This document shows, in pieces, positions 45,070 through 55,160 of a stretch of DNA of 64,000 bases. How positions within the stretch are numbered: the stretch's first letter is position 1; every line of letters begins with the position of its first letter. The DNA comes from Candidatus Thiodiazotropha sp. LNASS1 (GTDB lineage: Bacteria; Pseudomonadota; Gammaproteobacteria; Chromatiales; Chromatiaceae). The DNA lies in contig NZ_OZ156465.1 of assembly GCF_964212655.1 (NCBI RefSeq), positions 992,001 through 1,056,000 of the forward strand, written 5' to 3'. The position numbers and the translations under genes are program-made. Below the pieces are notes generated by a model. That model saw only the letters and a program-made list of their open reading frames with translations. It was not told where the DNA came from and searched no databases.

Positions 45070-45816
45070 TCAGCCCAGAACCAATTTGGTTCCAATCAAT
45101 AGGGTAACCACCTCAAATCCCCGTTTGATCCAGCGATTGCCCTTGGCGATGGAGAGGTGTGCTCCCAGGTAACCACCAAGCAGCGAACCGATGAGGAGTA
45201 CCGGTATCCATGCCCAATGTATGTCGCCGAGGATACCGAGGGTGAGGGCGCCACTGCCGTTCCAAAAGACCCCGACCAGGACCAGTGTGTGGGCTACCGC
45301 CCGTCGATAGTCGAGACCGAACCAGCGTACCAGCCACAGGGTGACGAAGAGTCCCGTCCCCGATGTGAGAGAGCCATTCAGGATACCGATCAGAAACAAC
45401 CCGGCTCCGCCGATCAGAAAACCGTTTCTATCCCTGTGGATCGCCTGATATTCGATGCCGAGCTTCGGACTCAGGTAGGAATAGATCCCCAGACCTAAGG
45501 TCAACACGCCCAGGGCGATTTCAGCATGCCTGTCCGCCACCTGGAGAATCAGGCTGGCGCCAATCACCACACCCGGCAACCCCGTGAACAGCATAAAAAT
45601 CACAAACTGGCGTTCCAACCCACCCTCGCGCAGATGACGGACCGTAGCCCCTATGCCGAGGGCTACCGAGGCCACTTTATGTGTCGCGAGAGCCACCCCA
45701 AAGGGTAAACCGAGAAAGATCAGGGCCGGTAATTGAACCAGTCCGGCCCCACCTCCAGAGAAGGCTGAGAAGAGGTTAGCCAGAAGAGAAATCACGAAAA
45801 GGGTGAACTGTTCCAC
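45070..45816 (-). CDS. TauE/SafE (TSUP) family permease
   Basis: A 248-residue membrane protein with about eight spans and the repeated TSUP pattern (FSAFSGGGAGLVQLPALIFLGLPFGVALATHKVASVALGIGA ... SGTGLFVTLWLVRWFGLDYRRAVAHTL). The family exports or imports sulfite, sulfoacetate or other small anions; the substrate cannot be read from the sequence. GTG start. Convergent with pyrE; divergent from the DUF4124 gene. Confidence 0.88.
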   Translation of the reverse strand: MEQFTLFVISLLANLFSAFSGGGAGLVQLPALIFLGLPFGVALATHKVASVALGIGATVRHLREGGLERQFVIFMLFTGLPGVVIGASLILQVADRHAEIALGVLTLGLGIYSYLSPKLGIEYQAIHRDRNGFLIGGAGLFLIGILNGSLTSGTGLFVTLWLVRWFGLDYRRAVAHTLVLVGVFWNGSGALTLGILGDIHWAWIPVLLIGSLLGGYLGAHLSIAKGNRWIKRGFEVVTLLIGTKLVLG

Positions 45817-45899
45817 AAAGCAGCTATCTTATGATGTAAGCCACGAAGTATAATCTATCTCTGAGCCCTTTTGACTTAGAACCAGAGAATTTAGCCTGT

Positions 45900-46901
45900 A
45901 TGCGTCCGAGAATCATAATCCTGATCGTCCTATTCATACTTTTTCTGCCGCTTACCACCATGGCCGGCAAGCTCTACAAGTGGGTCGATGATAAGGGTCA
46001 GACCCATTACACTCAGACCCTTCCCCCCACGGATGCCCATCGTGCACGCTCCCACCTGGACGAGCACGGGATTGTTGTCAAAGAGGTGGATGCCGCCAAG
46101 ACTGAGGAGGAACTACGGCAGGAAGCGGAGCAGGAACGGCTGCGCCAGGAACAGCAGCGCCTGGTTGAGCAACAGCAGGCCCAGGATCGTGTCCTGTTGC
46201 GTACCTTCAGAAGCGAGGATGACATTATGATGACCCGCGATGGTCAGCTTCAAGCAGTGGATACATCGGTACGTGTCACCCAGGCGAACATAAGACGCCT
46301 CAAAACGACACTTGAGGAGATGCAGCAAGATGCGGCTAATAGAGAGTTACGTGGACGCAGCGTGCCAAAAAGAATGCTTCAGGATATCGAAACCAAACGA
46401 CAAGCCCTCGAAGCCGCCTACAGTTCCATCATCGAGAGGGAGCATGACAAAAACCGTATTCGTCAATCCTTTGCCCGGGATCTGAAACGTTTCCGGGAGT
46501 TGAAAAAGCTGGAACAATCCGATGACCCGATTAAAGAGGCCAGGGATTCCTTCGACCATGCCTTGCAGAATGTCTATCACTGCCAAAGCGGGGATAATTG
46601 CGAAGGCCCCTGGCAAAGGGCTAAGGCCTATCTCAAGGCCCACTCCACCACCCCCATTAAAATTGAAGGTGACCATATCGTGATCACGGGTGAACCGATG
46701 GAGGACGATGATATCAGTATCTCGGTTTCACGTATCGATGATCGCAAGCGAGGCTACTTAGTGATTTTTATGGATCTTCAGTGCAAGATCATTTCGCTGC
46801 AAAAGAGACTCTGTGCAAACGGTGAGGCTATTAATCGTATAAAGCAGGGATTCCGCAGTGAGCTTGCGAAGGCAGGCGATCTATCCCAATCCCTGCCCTG
46901 A
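45900..46901 (+). CDS. DUF4124 domain protein with coiled coil
   Basis: A 333-residue exported protein. Signal peptide about 1-22. The DUF4124 segment KLYKWVDDKGQTHYTQTLPP is at residues ~24-50. A charged helical coiled coil follows (about 70-215, EELRQEAEQERLRQEQQRL), and a C-terminal part has a CQSGDNC pair. Acts in the periplasm; the function is unknown. Monocistronic. Confidence 0.82.
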   Translation: MRPRIIILIVLFILFLPLTTMAGKLYKWVDDKGQTHYTQTLPPTDAHRARSHLDEHGIVVKEVDAAKTEEELRQEAEQERLRQEQQRLVEQQQAQDRVLLRTFRSEDDIMMTRDGQLQAVDTSVRVTQANIRRLKTTLEEMQQDAANRELRGRSVPKRMLQDIETKRQALEAAYSSIIEREHDKNRIRQSFARDLKRFRELKKLEQSDDPIKEARDSFDHALQNVYHCQSGDNCEGPWQRAKAYLKAHSTTPIKIEGDHIVITGEPMEDDDISISVSRIDDRKRGYLVIFMDLQCKIISLQKRLCANGEAINRIKQGFRSELAKAGDLSQSLP

Positions 46902-47056
46902 AATAGGGTAGGTGAGACAAACCAATGCCAATTTACAGGCGCCCTTCAATATGTTCGAATAGGTGATTCAACCGGGTAATGGATCAGTGTAGCGCCCAAC
47001 ACTGGAATCTAAACAACGCAATGTTAGTCTAAGTTACTATTGATCAGGAACAGCGG

Positions 47057-47661
47057 TCAAATGGATGAGTCAGGTGCGGAGAAGAGCGCAGTCGACAACA
47101 GTCGCCACTGCTCATCCCATTGCTGCAGTGGTGATATTCTAAACCGGCTGCGTAGATATTGATGCATCAGCCCTTCTACAAAACCAGTCATCAAGTTTGC
47201 CGCTACGGTACTGTTGGCAGATAACACGATCTCTCGACGCATCTCCGCTTCCCTGAGTATCTGCTTTAGCTGGGTCTCAACCCGATCAAAAAACTGCCCG
47301 ACACGCACCATCAGGCGTTCTGTCTCGCCCACCAGAGCATCACCCAGCAACACCCGTGTAATGCCTGGATTTCGTTCTGAAAAGGCCAGTATCAGATAGA
47401 GCAGCTGGGCACAACGGGGTTCAACCTGGGATTGTTCCTTAAGAATCTGATTCACCCGGGCAAAGACACTCTCTTCAGCGAAGTCGATCAAGCCTTCAAA
47501 CATCTTGGCTTTGCTGGCGAAATGGCGATAGAGCGCAGCTTCGGAGACACCTACCGCCTTGCCCAAGGATGCGGTGGTGATACGACTACCGGGATTCTGT
47601 TCCAGCTCACTTGCCAGCGCTTCAAGTATCAACTGACGACGGGATGGCTTATCCGCTGCCA

Positions 47662-47662
<1 letters not shown>
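47057..47662 (-). CDS. slmA: Nucleoid occlusion factor SlmA
   Basis: A 201-residue TetR-family DNA-binding protein that blocks FtsZ assembly over the chromosome. The N-terminal helix-turn-helix RITTASLGKAVGVSEAALYRHFASKAKMFEGLI is strongly SlmA-like and the C-terminal domain has the usual length. Its ATG overlaps the argB stop (TAATG), so the two are coupled. Conserved next to argB/algC/coaBC in related genomes. Confidence 0.93.
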
Positions 47663-48576
<914 letters not shown>

Positions 48577-48606
48577 CTAACTATTTAAACTGGTCGGTTA
48601 ACTCAA

Positions 48607-48625
48607 GGCCTGTTAACACTAATCC
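48607..48625. repeat. Solitary end of the MITE-like element
   Basis: GGCCTGTTAACACTAATCC, 19 bases identical to the termini of the elements at 31730 and 36080, with nothing else of the element. It lies between algC and argB, 8 bases past the algC stop. Confidence 0.7.
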
Positions 48626-48632
48626 CGGCATC

Positions 48633-51146
48633 TCAGAACGGCGGTTGCAGATTTGGATCGATTTTCACAAGCATATCACGAAAGATCGACTGGACATGAG
48701 CCAAATCCTCTTCGCTGTTCGCTTCAAAGCGAAACAGGAGCGCAGGAACGGTGTTGGATGCTCGCACCAGTCCCCAACCCTGTTCAAATTCTGCCCGAAG
48801 ACCATCGATCTTGACCATTCTGGCGCCTGGCAGATCCGGTAATTTTTCGATCGCCGCCATCACCTCTTTCGCCTGCCCCTCCTCCATCTCCAAGGCATAC
48901 TCTGGGGTTGAAAGGCTCTCGGGCAGTTCTGCGAACACTTCCGCACTGGTCCTGTAATCGAGCGAGAGGATCTCAAGTAAGCGTGCACCGGCATAGATGC
49001 CGTCATCGAAACCATACCATCGCTCAGCAAACAGAATATGACCGCTGAATTCGCCCGCCAGCAGGGCATGTGTCTCTTTCATCTTCGCCTTCAACATGGA
49101 ATGCCCGCTCTTCCACATCAGTGGGCGGCCGCCATTGGAGAGCACGATATTTGCGAGATGGCGTGAACATTTAACATCGTAGATGATATCGCCGCCAGGT
49201 TCACGGGTCAGTATGTCGATGGCCAAATACATTAACAATCGATCCGGCCAAATCAGTTTGCCGGAAGAGTCAACGATACCGATGCGGTCACCATCCCCAT
49301 CAAAGGCGATTCCCAAGGCGGCTTGATGTTGCACCACAGCCTTTTGCAGATCCTGCATATTTTTCGGATCGCCAGGATCCGGATGATGATTGGGAAAATC
49401 GCCATCGGGAGTGCAGAAGAGCTCTACAACCTCACACCCCAGCTGCCGATAGAGTTCTGGCGCAACCACGGATGCAGCGCCATTGCCGCAATCGACCACG
49501 ACCTTGAGCGGCTGCCCAAGCCGGGTATCGGAAATCACTCGATCAATATACTCATTGATGATCTCTTGAGAATCGAAGGAGCCATCCCCCTGCAGCAGTT
49601 GACCTGCATCGATGAGTCGTCGCAGATCCTGAATCTCATCCTGGGTAGGACTGTCACCACCGACAACCAGTTTAAGCCCGTTATACTGCAACGGATTGTG
49701 ACTACCGGTTACCATGACACCGCACTCCATATCCAGCTCGTGCACGGCATAATAAAGCAGTGGTGTAGGCACAATACCGATATCGATCACATCGCGGCCG
49801 CTTGCCTGTAGGCCCTGTATCAACGCACTTTGCAGGCGTTCGCTGGAATTACGAGTATCGCGAGCCACGATTATTGACTGATAACCTTTCTCGAATATCT
49901 CACTGCCGATTCCCTGACCTAACAAAGCGACAATCTCTTCATTCAGGCTTTCACCTACAACGCCGCGAATGTCATAAGCCCTGTAGATCTCGGAGGGAAT
50001 TTCAACATTGGTGCCGATCTCTATCGCTGTCTCTTCCTGCGGTTGCACCACTACCTTGTCGAGATTGATTCCCAAACCGCCATCACTGGTGGTTATGGCC
50101 CGCTTGGATCTACCTTTTTCCGCCTGAGCAGAGCGGTACTCCCTGATCTGATGCTCCATCACCTCCAGGGTCGATTGCAGATCGCCCAATTGCGCCGGTT
50201 GGGCTTTAGGCGGGCGACCTACGACCAGTGCCTCCACCAAGGAGAGGACCGACTGTTGGTCCCGCTTGAGGGCATTCATCATCTGTTGGCTGAGACGAAG
50301 CAGTAGAAGGGCTGTCACTAAGAACAGCAGCAGACCCGGCACCACCAACAGCAGGTTGTCCATCAAATCAAACTTGAAACCACTACCGCCCCAATAGGCA
50401 ACCTGCCAGATCGATCCTTTGACAGGAATCACCCCATCCGGCTTAACCCCGTCAGCAGGCTTATCCCCCATTCCGATAATCGGAAGCGGGTCTTTGGCTG
50501 AAAGGGCTTGTTGAACCTCGATGCGGCCATGTAGATTATCAACGCCACTCAGCAGTTTTTTAAGCATATCTATTGAATAGGCGACGTGTATCACTCCGCC
50601 GGCTTGTCCGCCATTATCAGAAGCAATACTACTGGCAATTGCGATATGCTGATGTGGTGTACCGAACTGATGTAGCTCTGCGGGCAGTACAGCATCACTC
50701 TTCTCTGCCTTTCTCAGCAGCAGCAACGATGCGTAACCCATATTCGGCATTTCACTGGTGTCCGGCTCATTGAAACCTGTGGGTAACAGCCTTACCCGCA
50801 ACGCTTCGGGTACTAGGCGATTAAGTCTGGCTTGCTCACTGGCCAATCCGACCTCATCGAAACCGATGAATAAGTCCGCCATGGCGGGTTGCCGGGCAAG
50901 GCCCTGAATCAATGCTGAATATTGTTGCAGGATTGTGGAGATGGAGCCGGCAAACATCTGGGCTACGGACTTGACCTGTTGCTTATGGCTTGCCTGTGTC
51001 GTGACCTGATTCTGATAGAAAAGATAGGACCAGGCCGCCACTGTCAGTATCAATAGTCCTAACACCCCCAGTAGCCAATAGCCACGGATGGTGCGACCAC
51101 CACCCTGTTGTTTATCCGTCTCTCCGCTGCGTTTTAAAAACCCCAT
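48633..51146 (-). CDS. algC: Phosphomannomutase/phosphoglucomutase AlgC with membrane-anchored N-terminus
   Basis: An 837-residue bifunctional enzyme for alginate, LPS or other polysaccharide precursors. The N-terminal ~370 residues carry a membrane span (about 20-42), a periplasmic sensor-like region and a second span (about 268-290). The C-terminal ~455 residues are the mutase: TGSHNP with the phosphoserine, DGDGDRIGI for Mg2+, GEFSGHILF for sugar specificity and RASNTVPALLFRF for phosphate. Similar long forms occur in Pseudomonas and Vibrio. The ATG at 51146 has AGGAAT six bases upstream; an ATG at 51194 is less likely. Confidence 0.92.
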   Translation of the reverse strand: MGFLKRSGETDKQQGGGRTIRGYWLLGVLGLLILTVAAWSYLFYQNQVTTQASHKQQVKSVAQMFAGSISTILQQYSALIQGLARQPAMADLFIGFDEVGLASEQARLNRLVPEALRVRLLPTGFNEPDTSEMPNMGYASLLLLRKAEKSDAVLPAELHQFGTPHQHIAIASSIASDNGGQAGGVIHVAYSIDMLKKLLSGVDNLHGRIEVQQALSAKDPLPIIGMGDKPADGVKPDGVIPVKGSIWQVAYWGGSGFKFDLMDNLLLVVPGLLLFLVTALLLLRLSQQMMNALKRDQQSVLSLVEALVVGRPPKAQPAQLGDLQSTLEVMEHQIREYRSAQAEKGRSKRAITTSDGGLGINLDKVVVQPQEETAIEIGTNVEIPSEIYRAYDIRGVVGESLNEEIVALLGQGIGSEIFEKGYQSIIVARDTRNSSERLQSALIQGLQASGRDVIDIGIVPTPLLYYAVHELDMECGVMVTGSHNPLQYNGLKLVVGGDSPTQDEIQDLRRLIDAGQLLQGDGSFDSQEIINEYIDRVISDTRLGQPLKVVVDCGNGAASVVAPELYRQLGCEVVELFCTPDGDFPNHHPDPGDPKNMQDLQKAVVQHQAALGIAFDGDGDRIGIVDSSGKLIWPDRLLMYLAIDILTREPGGDIIYDVKCSRHLANIVLSNGGRPLMWKSGHSMLKAKMKETHALLAGEFSGHILFAERWYGFDDGIYAGARLLEILSLDYRTSAEVFAELPESLSTPEYALEMEEGQAKEVMAAIEKLPDLPGARMVKIDGLRAEFEQGWGLVRASNTVPALLFRFEANSEEDLAHVQSIFRDMLVKIDPNLQPPF

Positions 51147-51427
51147 ATCTATTCCTGGATCATGCTGGGTGCACTGAAAGCCATTCAGCAACAACCATGT
51201 TGGCTAAAATTATAAACTGCTTTACATAAGTTCTTCTTGTACCAGGACTGTTGCTCATAGAGTTCGAACCATTCGAAAGATCCCTATACCGACCAACTCG
51301 AAATACCATACTGGCGCGAGATCGATATCTATCCAGCATAATCCATAGACCCTAGTCTGCCGACCCCGAAATACCGCAACCAGGTAGTGATTTGTTGTAT
51401 CCCTGGCGGCGACAGAATACTTACCCT

Positions 51428-52630
51428 TCAGCTGCGCGCACGATATTGAGCGGCAATCCTCTCGGCCAGCCGGTGAGCCAGTACCGATTTTGTCATCATC
51501 GGTAACTCTTCTCGACCATCCTGCCACAACAAAAGCAGTGCGTTCCGGTCGGATTCAAACCCCCCTTCACGGGTACCGACCCTGTTCGCAGCTATGATAT
51601 CCAGCTGCTTGCGGCGACGTTTTTCATCTGCATACTGCTCGACCTGTTCGGTCTCGGCGGCAAACCCTACTGTGAACGGCGGGCTTTCTGTTGCAGCCAC
51701 TTCAGCGAGTATATCGGGATTCCTGACAAGTTCCAGTGTTAGTTTCTCTTTGTTTTTCTTGATCTTATCAGCGGCGATTTGTATTGGACGGTAATCGGCG
51801 ACTGCCGCAACTGCGATAAAAATATCACAATCCGCAACATGCTCCATGACTGAGGAATACATCTCAAGCGCTGTTTCCACATGGATAGTTGTAATTTTCG
51901 AAGGTATGGCAAGTGATGTAGGGCCGCTTACCAGTGTCACTTCCGCACCTAAATCCCGCATCGATTGCGCCAGTGCATACCCCATCTTACCCGAACTGCG
52001 ATTGCCCACGAAGCGTACGGGATCGATAGCTTCCCGGGTCGCACCCGCAGTCATCAGTACTCTGACACCCTCCAGAATACCCGGACTGAAATAGCTCTCG
52101 ACCATTTGGCACAGGGCCTCGGGTTCCAGCATTCTCCCCGGCCCGGTTTCACCACAGGCCTGCGCCCCATCATCGGGCCCCCAGCAGAGATAACCCCTTT
52201 TCATCAGTCTCTGCAGATTTTCCTGGGTTACTGGATTCAGCCACATCTGCCTGTTCATCGCAGGTGCCAGCGCAATTTGTACCTCGGTGGCCAGGCAGAG
52301 TGTAGCCAGGAGATCATCCGCCTGGCCCGTTGCAGCGCGGGCAATGAAATCCGCTGTCGCCGGTGCAATCAATACCAGGTCGGCCCAGCGGGCTAGAGAG
52401 ATATGATCCATTGCCGCTTCCTGGGCTGGATCGAGAAGCTCGGTATAGACCGCATGACCTGAAAGTGCCTGAAAGGTCAACGGTGTGACGAATGCCCGGG
52501 CCGCCGGAGTCATGACCACGCGCACTTCAGCCCCGGCAGTTTGTAAGGCCCGCAGCAGCACCGCACTCTTATAACAGGCAATACCAGCGGTCACCCCTAA
52601 TAGGATCTTTTTGTTTGATAAACCCGACAT
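51428..52630 (-). CDS. coaBC: Bifunctional CoaBC (Dfp)
   Basis: A 400-residue enzyme that makes 4'-phosphopantetheine precursors for coenzyme A. The CoaC half has GVTAGIACYKS, HISLARWADLVLIAPATADFIA and PAMNRQMWLNP, then the CGETGPGRM flap with the catalytic Cys. The CoaB half has RFVGNRSSGKMGYALA, the dimer/active-site Lys in IKKNKEKL, and a C-terminal NRVGTREGGFESDRNA segment. The gap to algC is 281 bases and holds no dut gene, although coaBC-dut-algC is a common order in relatives. Confidence 0.95.
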   Translation of the reverse strand: MSGLSNKKILLGVTAGIACYKSAVLLRALQTAGAEVRVVMTPAARAFVTPLTFQALSGHAVYTELLDPAQEAAMDHISLARWADLVLIAPATADFIARAATGQADDLLATLCLATEVQIALAPAMNRQMWLNPVTQENLQRLMKRGYLCWGPDDGAQACGETGPGRMLEPEALCQMVESYFSPGILEGVRVLMTAGATREAIDPVRFVGNRSSGKMGYALAQSMRDLGAEVTLVSGPTSLAIPSKITTIHVETALEMYSSVMEHVADCDIFIAVAAVADYRPIQIAADKIKKNKEKLTLELVRNPDILAEVAATESPPFTVGFAAETEQVEQYADEKRRRKQLDIIAANRVGTREGGFESDRNALLLLWQDGREELPMMTKSVLAHRLAERIAAQYRARS

Positions 52631-52686
52631 GGCGTCCCGATCACCTTAGCAAGGAGAGGTAAGAGTACCCCATGCAACTGAAAATG

Positions 52687-54066
52687 TTAACAAATCTCCA
52701 ATACATCGGATAATTTATCCACGCCTGTCACCTGCAGTCCCTGTATCGGCTGCTTGGGTAGATTCAGGCGTGGAACGACAGCCCGTTTAAATCCATGCTT
52801 GGCTGCTTCTCGCAGACGTTCCTGGCCATTCGGTACCGGCCTGATCTCTCCCGTCAACCCCACTTCACCAAAAACAATCAAGCCCAGATCGATCGGCCGA
52901 TCGCGAAAACTGGAGAGCGCCGCCATCAAGACGGCCAAGTCTGAAGCCGTCTCCGTTATACGCACCCCACCAACCACATTGACATAGACATCCTGATCAA
53001 ACATCCCGATGCCGCAATGACGGTGTAGAACCGCAAGTAACATGGAGAGCCTGTTTTGTTCCAGGCCAAGGGTAACCCGGCGTGGATTTGCCAGGGGACT
53101 TTCATCCACCAATACCTGGACTTCCACCAGCAACGGGCGTGTTCCCTCGCGGGTGACCAGAATGATGCTTCCCGGCACCGTTTCGGCCTGACGGGAAAGA
53201 AAGATCGCGGAAGGATTGCTGACCTCTTTCAGTCCTTTATCCGTCATTGCAAAGACACCCAATTCATTGACGGCACCATAACGGTTTTTAATGGTGCGAA
53301 TGAGGCGGAACTGGCTGCCGGCTTCACCTTCGAAATAGAGCACACTGTCCACCATATGCTCCAATACCCGGGGGCCGGCCAGGTTACCCTCCTTGGTCAC
53401 ATGCCCGACGAGAAATACCGCCGTGGCACGGCGTTTGGCGAAATGCACCAGTTGTGCTGCGGCCTCTCTCACTTGGGAAACAGAACCGGGGGCGGACTGC
53501 AACAGCTCTGTATACATGGTCTGGATTGAATCAACCACCAATACTTGTGGACGTTCCCGATCTGCAACGGCGATGATCCTCTCGACACAGGTTTCGGGTA
53601 ACAGCTGCAGTTCGCCAGTGGGAAGCCCCAGGCGCTTGGCACGTAATGATAGCTGACGAGGTGACTCCTCACCCGAAACATAGAGAGTACGCAGGGAATC
53701 GGAAAGACGTGCCAGGGTTTGAATCAGCAGGGTCGATTTCCCGATACCCGGGTCACCACCGATCAGAACAACCGAACCCTCAACAAGCCCGCCTCCCAAA
53801 ACACGATCCAGCTCGGGACTTCCGGTTGAGGAGCGTACCTCCCGCTCACTTTCCACATCAGTCAGGTTGATGATCTGTGGGGATGTCTCTCCCGCGTAGC
53901 CGCTATAGCGGCTGTTCGTGCCGGAGACCGGAGCAGCAAGACTCTCCTCCAAGGCGTTCCAGGCTTGACACTCAGAACACTGCCCGGCCCACTTGGGAAA
54001 GCTGGCGCCACACTCACGGCAGACATAGAGCGATTTCACCTGACGCTTACCACCTTGTGCCATCAA
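52687..54066 (-). CDS. radA: DNA repair protein RadA
   Basis: A 459-residue RecA-like branch-migration factor. The N-terminal zinc finger CRECGASFPKWAGQCSEC, Walker A GGDPGIGKST, the RadA-specific KNRYG (normally KNRFG, here Tyr) and a C-terminal Lon-like domain with DLAVLMAALSSFRDRPI and GEVGLTGEIRPV are all present. Length is typical. Overlaps alr by four bases (ATGA). Confidence 0.95.
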   Translation of the reverse strand: MMAQGGKRQVKSLYVCRECGASFPKWAGQCSECQAWNALEESLAAPVSGTNSRYSGYAGETSPQIINLTDVESEREVRSSTGSPELDRVLGGGLVEGSVVLIGGDPGIGKSTLLIQTLARLSDSLRTLYVSGEESPRQLSLRAKRLGLPTGELQLLPETCVERIIAVADRERPQVLVVDSIQTMYTELLQSAPGSVSQVREAAAQLVHFAKRRATAVFLVGHVTKEGNLAGPRVLEHMVDSVLYFEGEAGSQFRLIRTIKNRYGAVNELGVFAMTDKGLKEVSNPSAIFLSRQAETVPGSIILVTREGTRPLLVEVQVLVDESPLANPRRVTLGLEQNRLSMLLAVLHRHCGIGMFDQDVYVNVVGGVRITETASDLAVLMAALSSFRDRPIDLGLIVFGEVGLTGEIRPVPNGQERLREAAKHGFKRAVVPRLNLPKQPIQGLQVTGVDKLSDVLEIC

Positions 54067-55160
54067 CCCTCCTCATCCCTATTGACGTCCAGAAACTCGA
54101 CACGCTTTTTGACACCACAGAGCAGTTCGTATGCAATGGTCCCTGCCGCTTTCGCAATCTCCTCCACCGGCAATTCCCTGCCCCACAGCACCGCTTTTTC
54201 ACCCACCTTCACGCCGGGCAGACCCCGTGCGTCGACACTGATCATGTCCATGGATACCCGGCCTATCAGGGGCAGGCGTTTTCCCGACACCAATACGGGG
54301 GTACCGCTGGGGGCGTGGCGTGGATAGCCGTCACCGTATCCGATGGCGATTACTGCCACTCGCATCGCCTCGGGGCAAGTGAAGGTGCCGCCATAACCGA
54401 TTCGCTCGCCTTTGCGGCAATCTTTAACGGCAATCACCCGACTCTGCAGAGTCATGACCGGCAACAGGCCTTCGGCGGCGGCACTGGAATCGATGAACGG
54501 GGATACACCATACAACATGATCCCCGGGCGCACCCAATCCGCGAGCGATGCCGGATGTCCCAGAAGACCAGCTGAGTTGGCGATGGAACAGGCATCGAAA
54601 GGGGTATGATCGATGGACTTGAACAAGACGCATTGGGCCTTGGTGGCAGAATCACGCCTGTCATCCGCATTAGCCAGATGGGTCATCAGGTTAAGCTCTG
54701 CGATCGCCGGATTTGCTCGCAGTGCCGCAACTGACCCGGAGAGTTCTTGATCCTCAAATCCCAACCTGTGCATGCCTGTATCAAACTTGATCCAAAGCTT
54801 CAACGATTGCGGCTTAAGGAGCGTCTTTGTCAGTAGATTTAATTGCGTTCCATGATGGAGCACGATCTCAAGTGACGCCTCAGCTGCCTTTTTGAAATCA
54901 TCCTCGCAATAACAGCCACCCAGTACCAGAACAGGCTGGGTAATCCCCGCATCCCGCAGGCCTATAGCCTCATCAAGTCTTGCGACTGCCAACCCATCAG
55001 CCTCAACGAGCGTCTCGGCAATACGCAACATACCGTGACCATAACCATCCGCCTTGATCACAGCCCATATTTTGCGACCTTTTGCGGCCTCCTTTGCACG
55101 CTCTAGGTTATGACGAAGCGCCGCATGGTCGATAATGGCCTGCGGGGCATAGCCCATCAA
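54063..55160 (-). CDS. alr: Alanine racemase Alr
   Basis: A 365-residue PLP enzyme producing D-alanine for peptidoglycan. The PLP lysine is in VIKADGYGHG; LWIKFDTGMHRLG, NSAGLLGHP, RPGIMLYGVSPF and the catalytic Tyr segment RIGYGGTF are intact. Overlaps dnaB and radA by four bases each, so the three genes are translationally coupled. Confidence 0.95.
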   Translation of the reverse strand: MMGYAPQAIIDHAALRHNLERAKEAAKGRKIWAVIKADGYGHGMLRIAETLVEADGLAVARLDEAIGLRDAGITQPVLVLGGCYCEDDFKKAAEASLEIVLHHGTQLNLLTKTLLKPQSLKLWIKFDTGMHRLGFEDQELSGSVAALRANPAIAELNLMTHLANADDRRDSATKAQCVLFKSIDHTPFDACSIANSAGLLGHPASLADWVRPGIMLYGVSPFIDSSAAAEGLLPVMTLQSRVIAVKDCRKGERIGYGGTFTCPEAMRVAVIAIGYGDGYPRHAPSGTPVLVSGKRLPLIGRVSMDMISVDARGLPGVKVGEKAVLWGRELPVEEIAKAAGTIAYELLCGVKKRVEFLDVNRDEEG

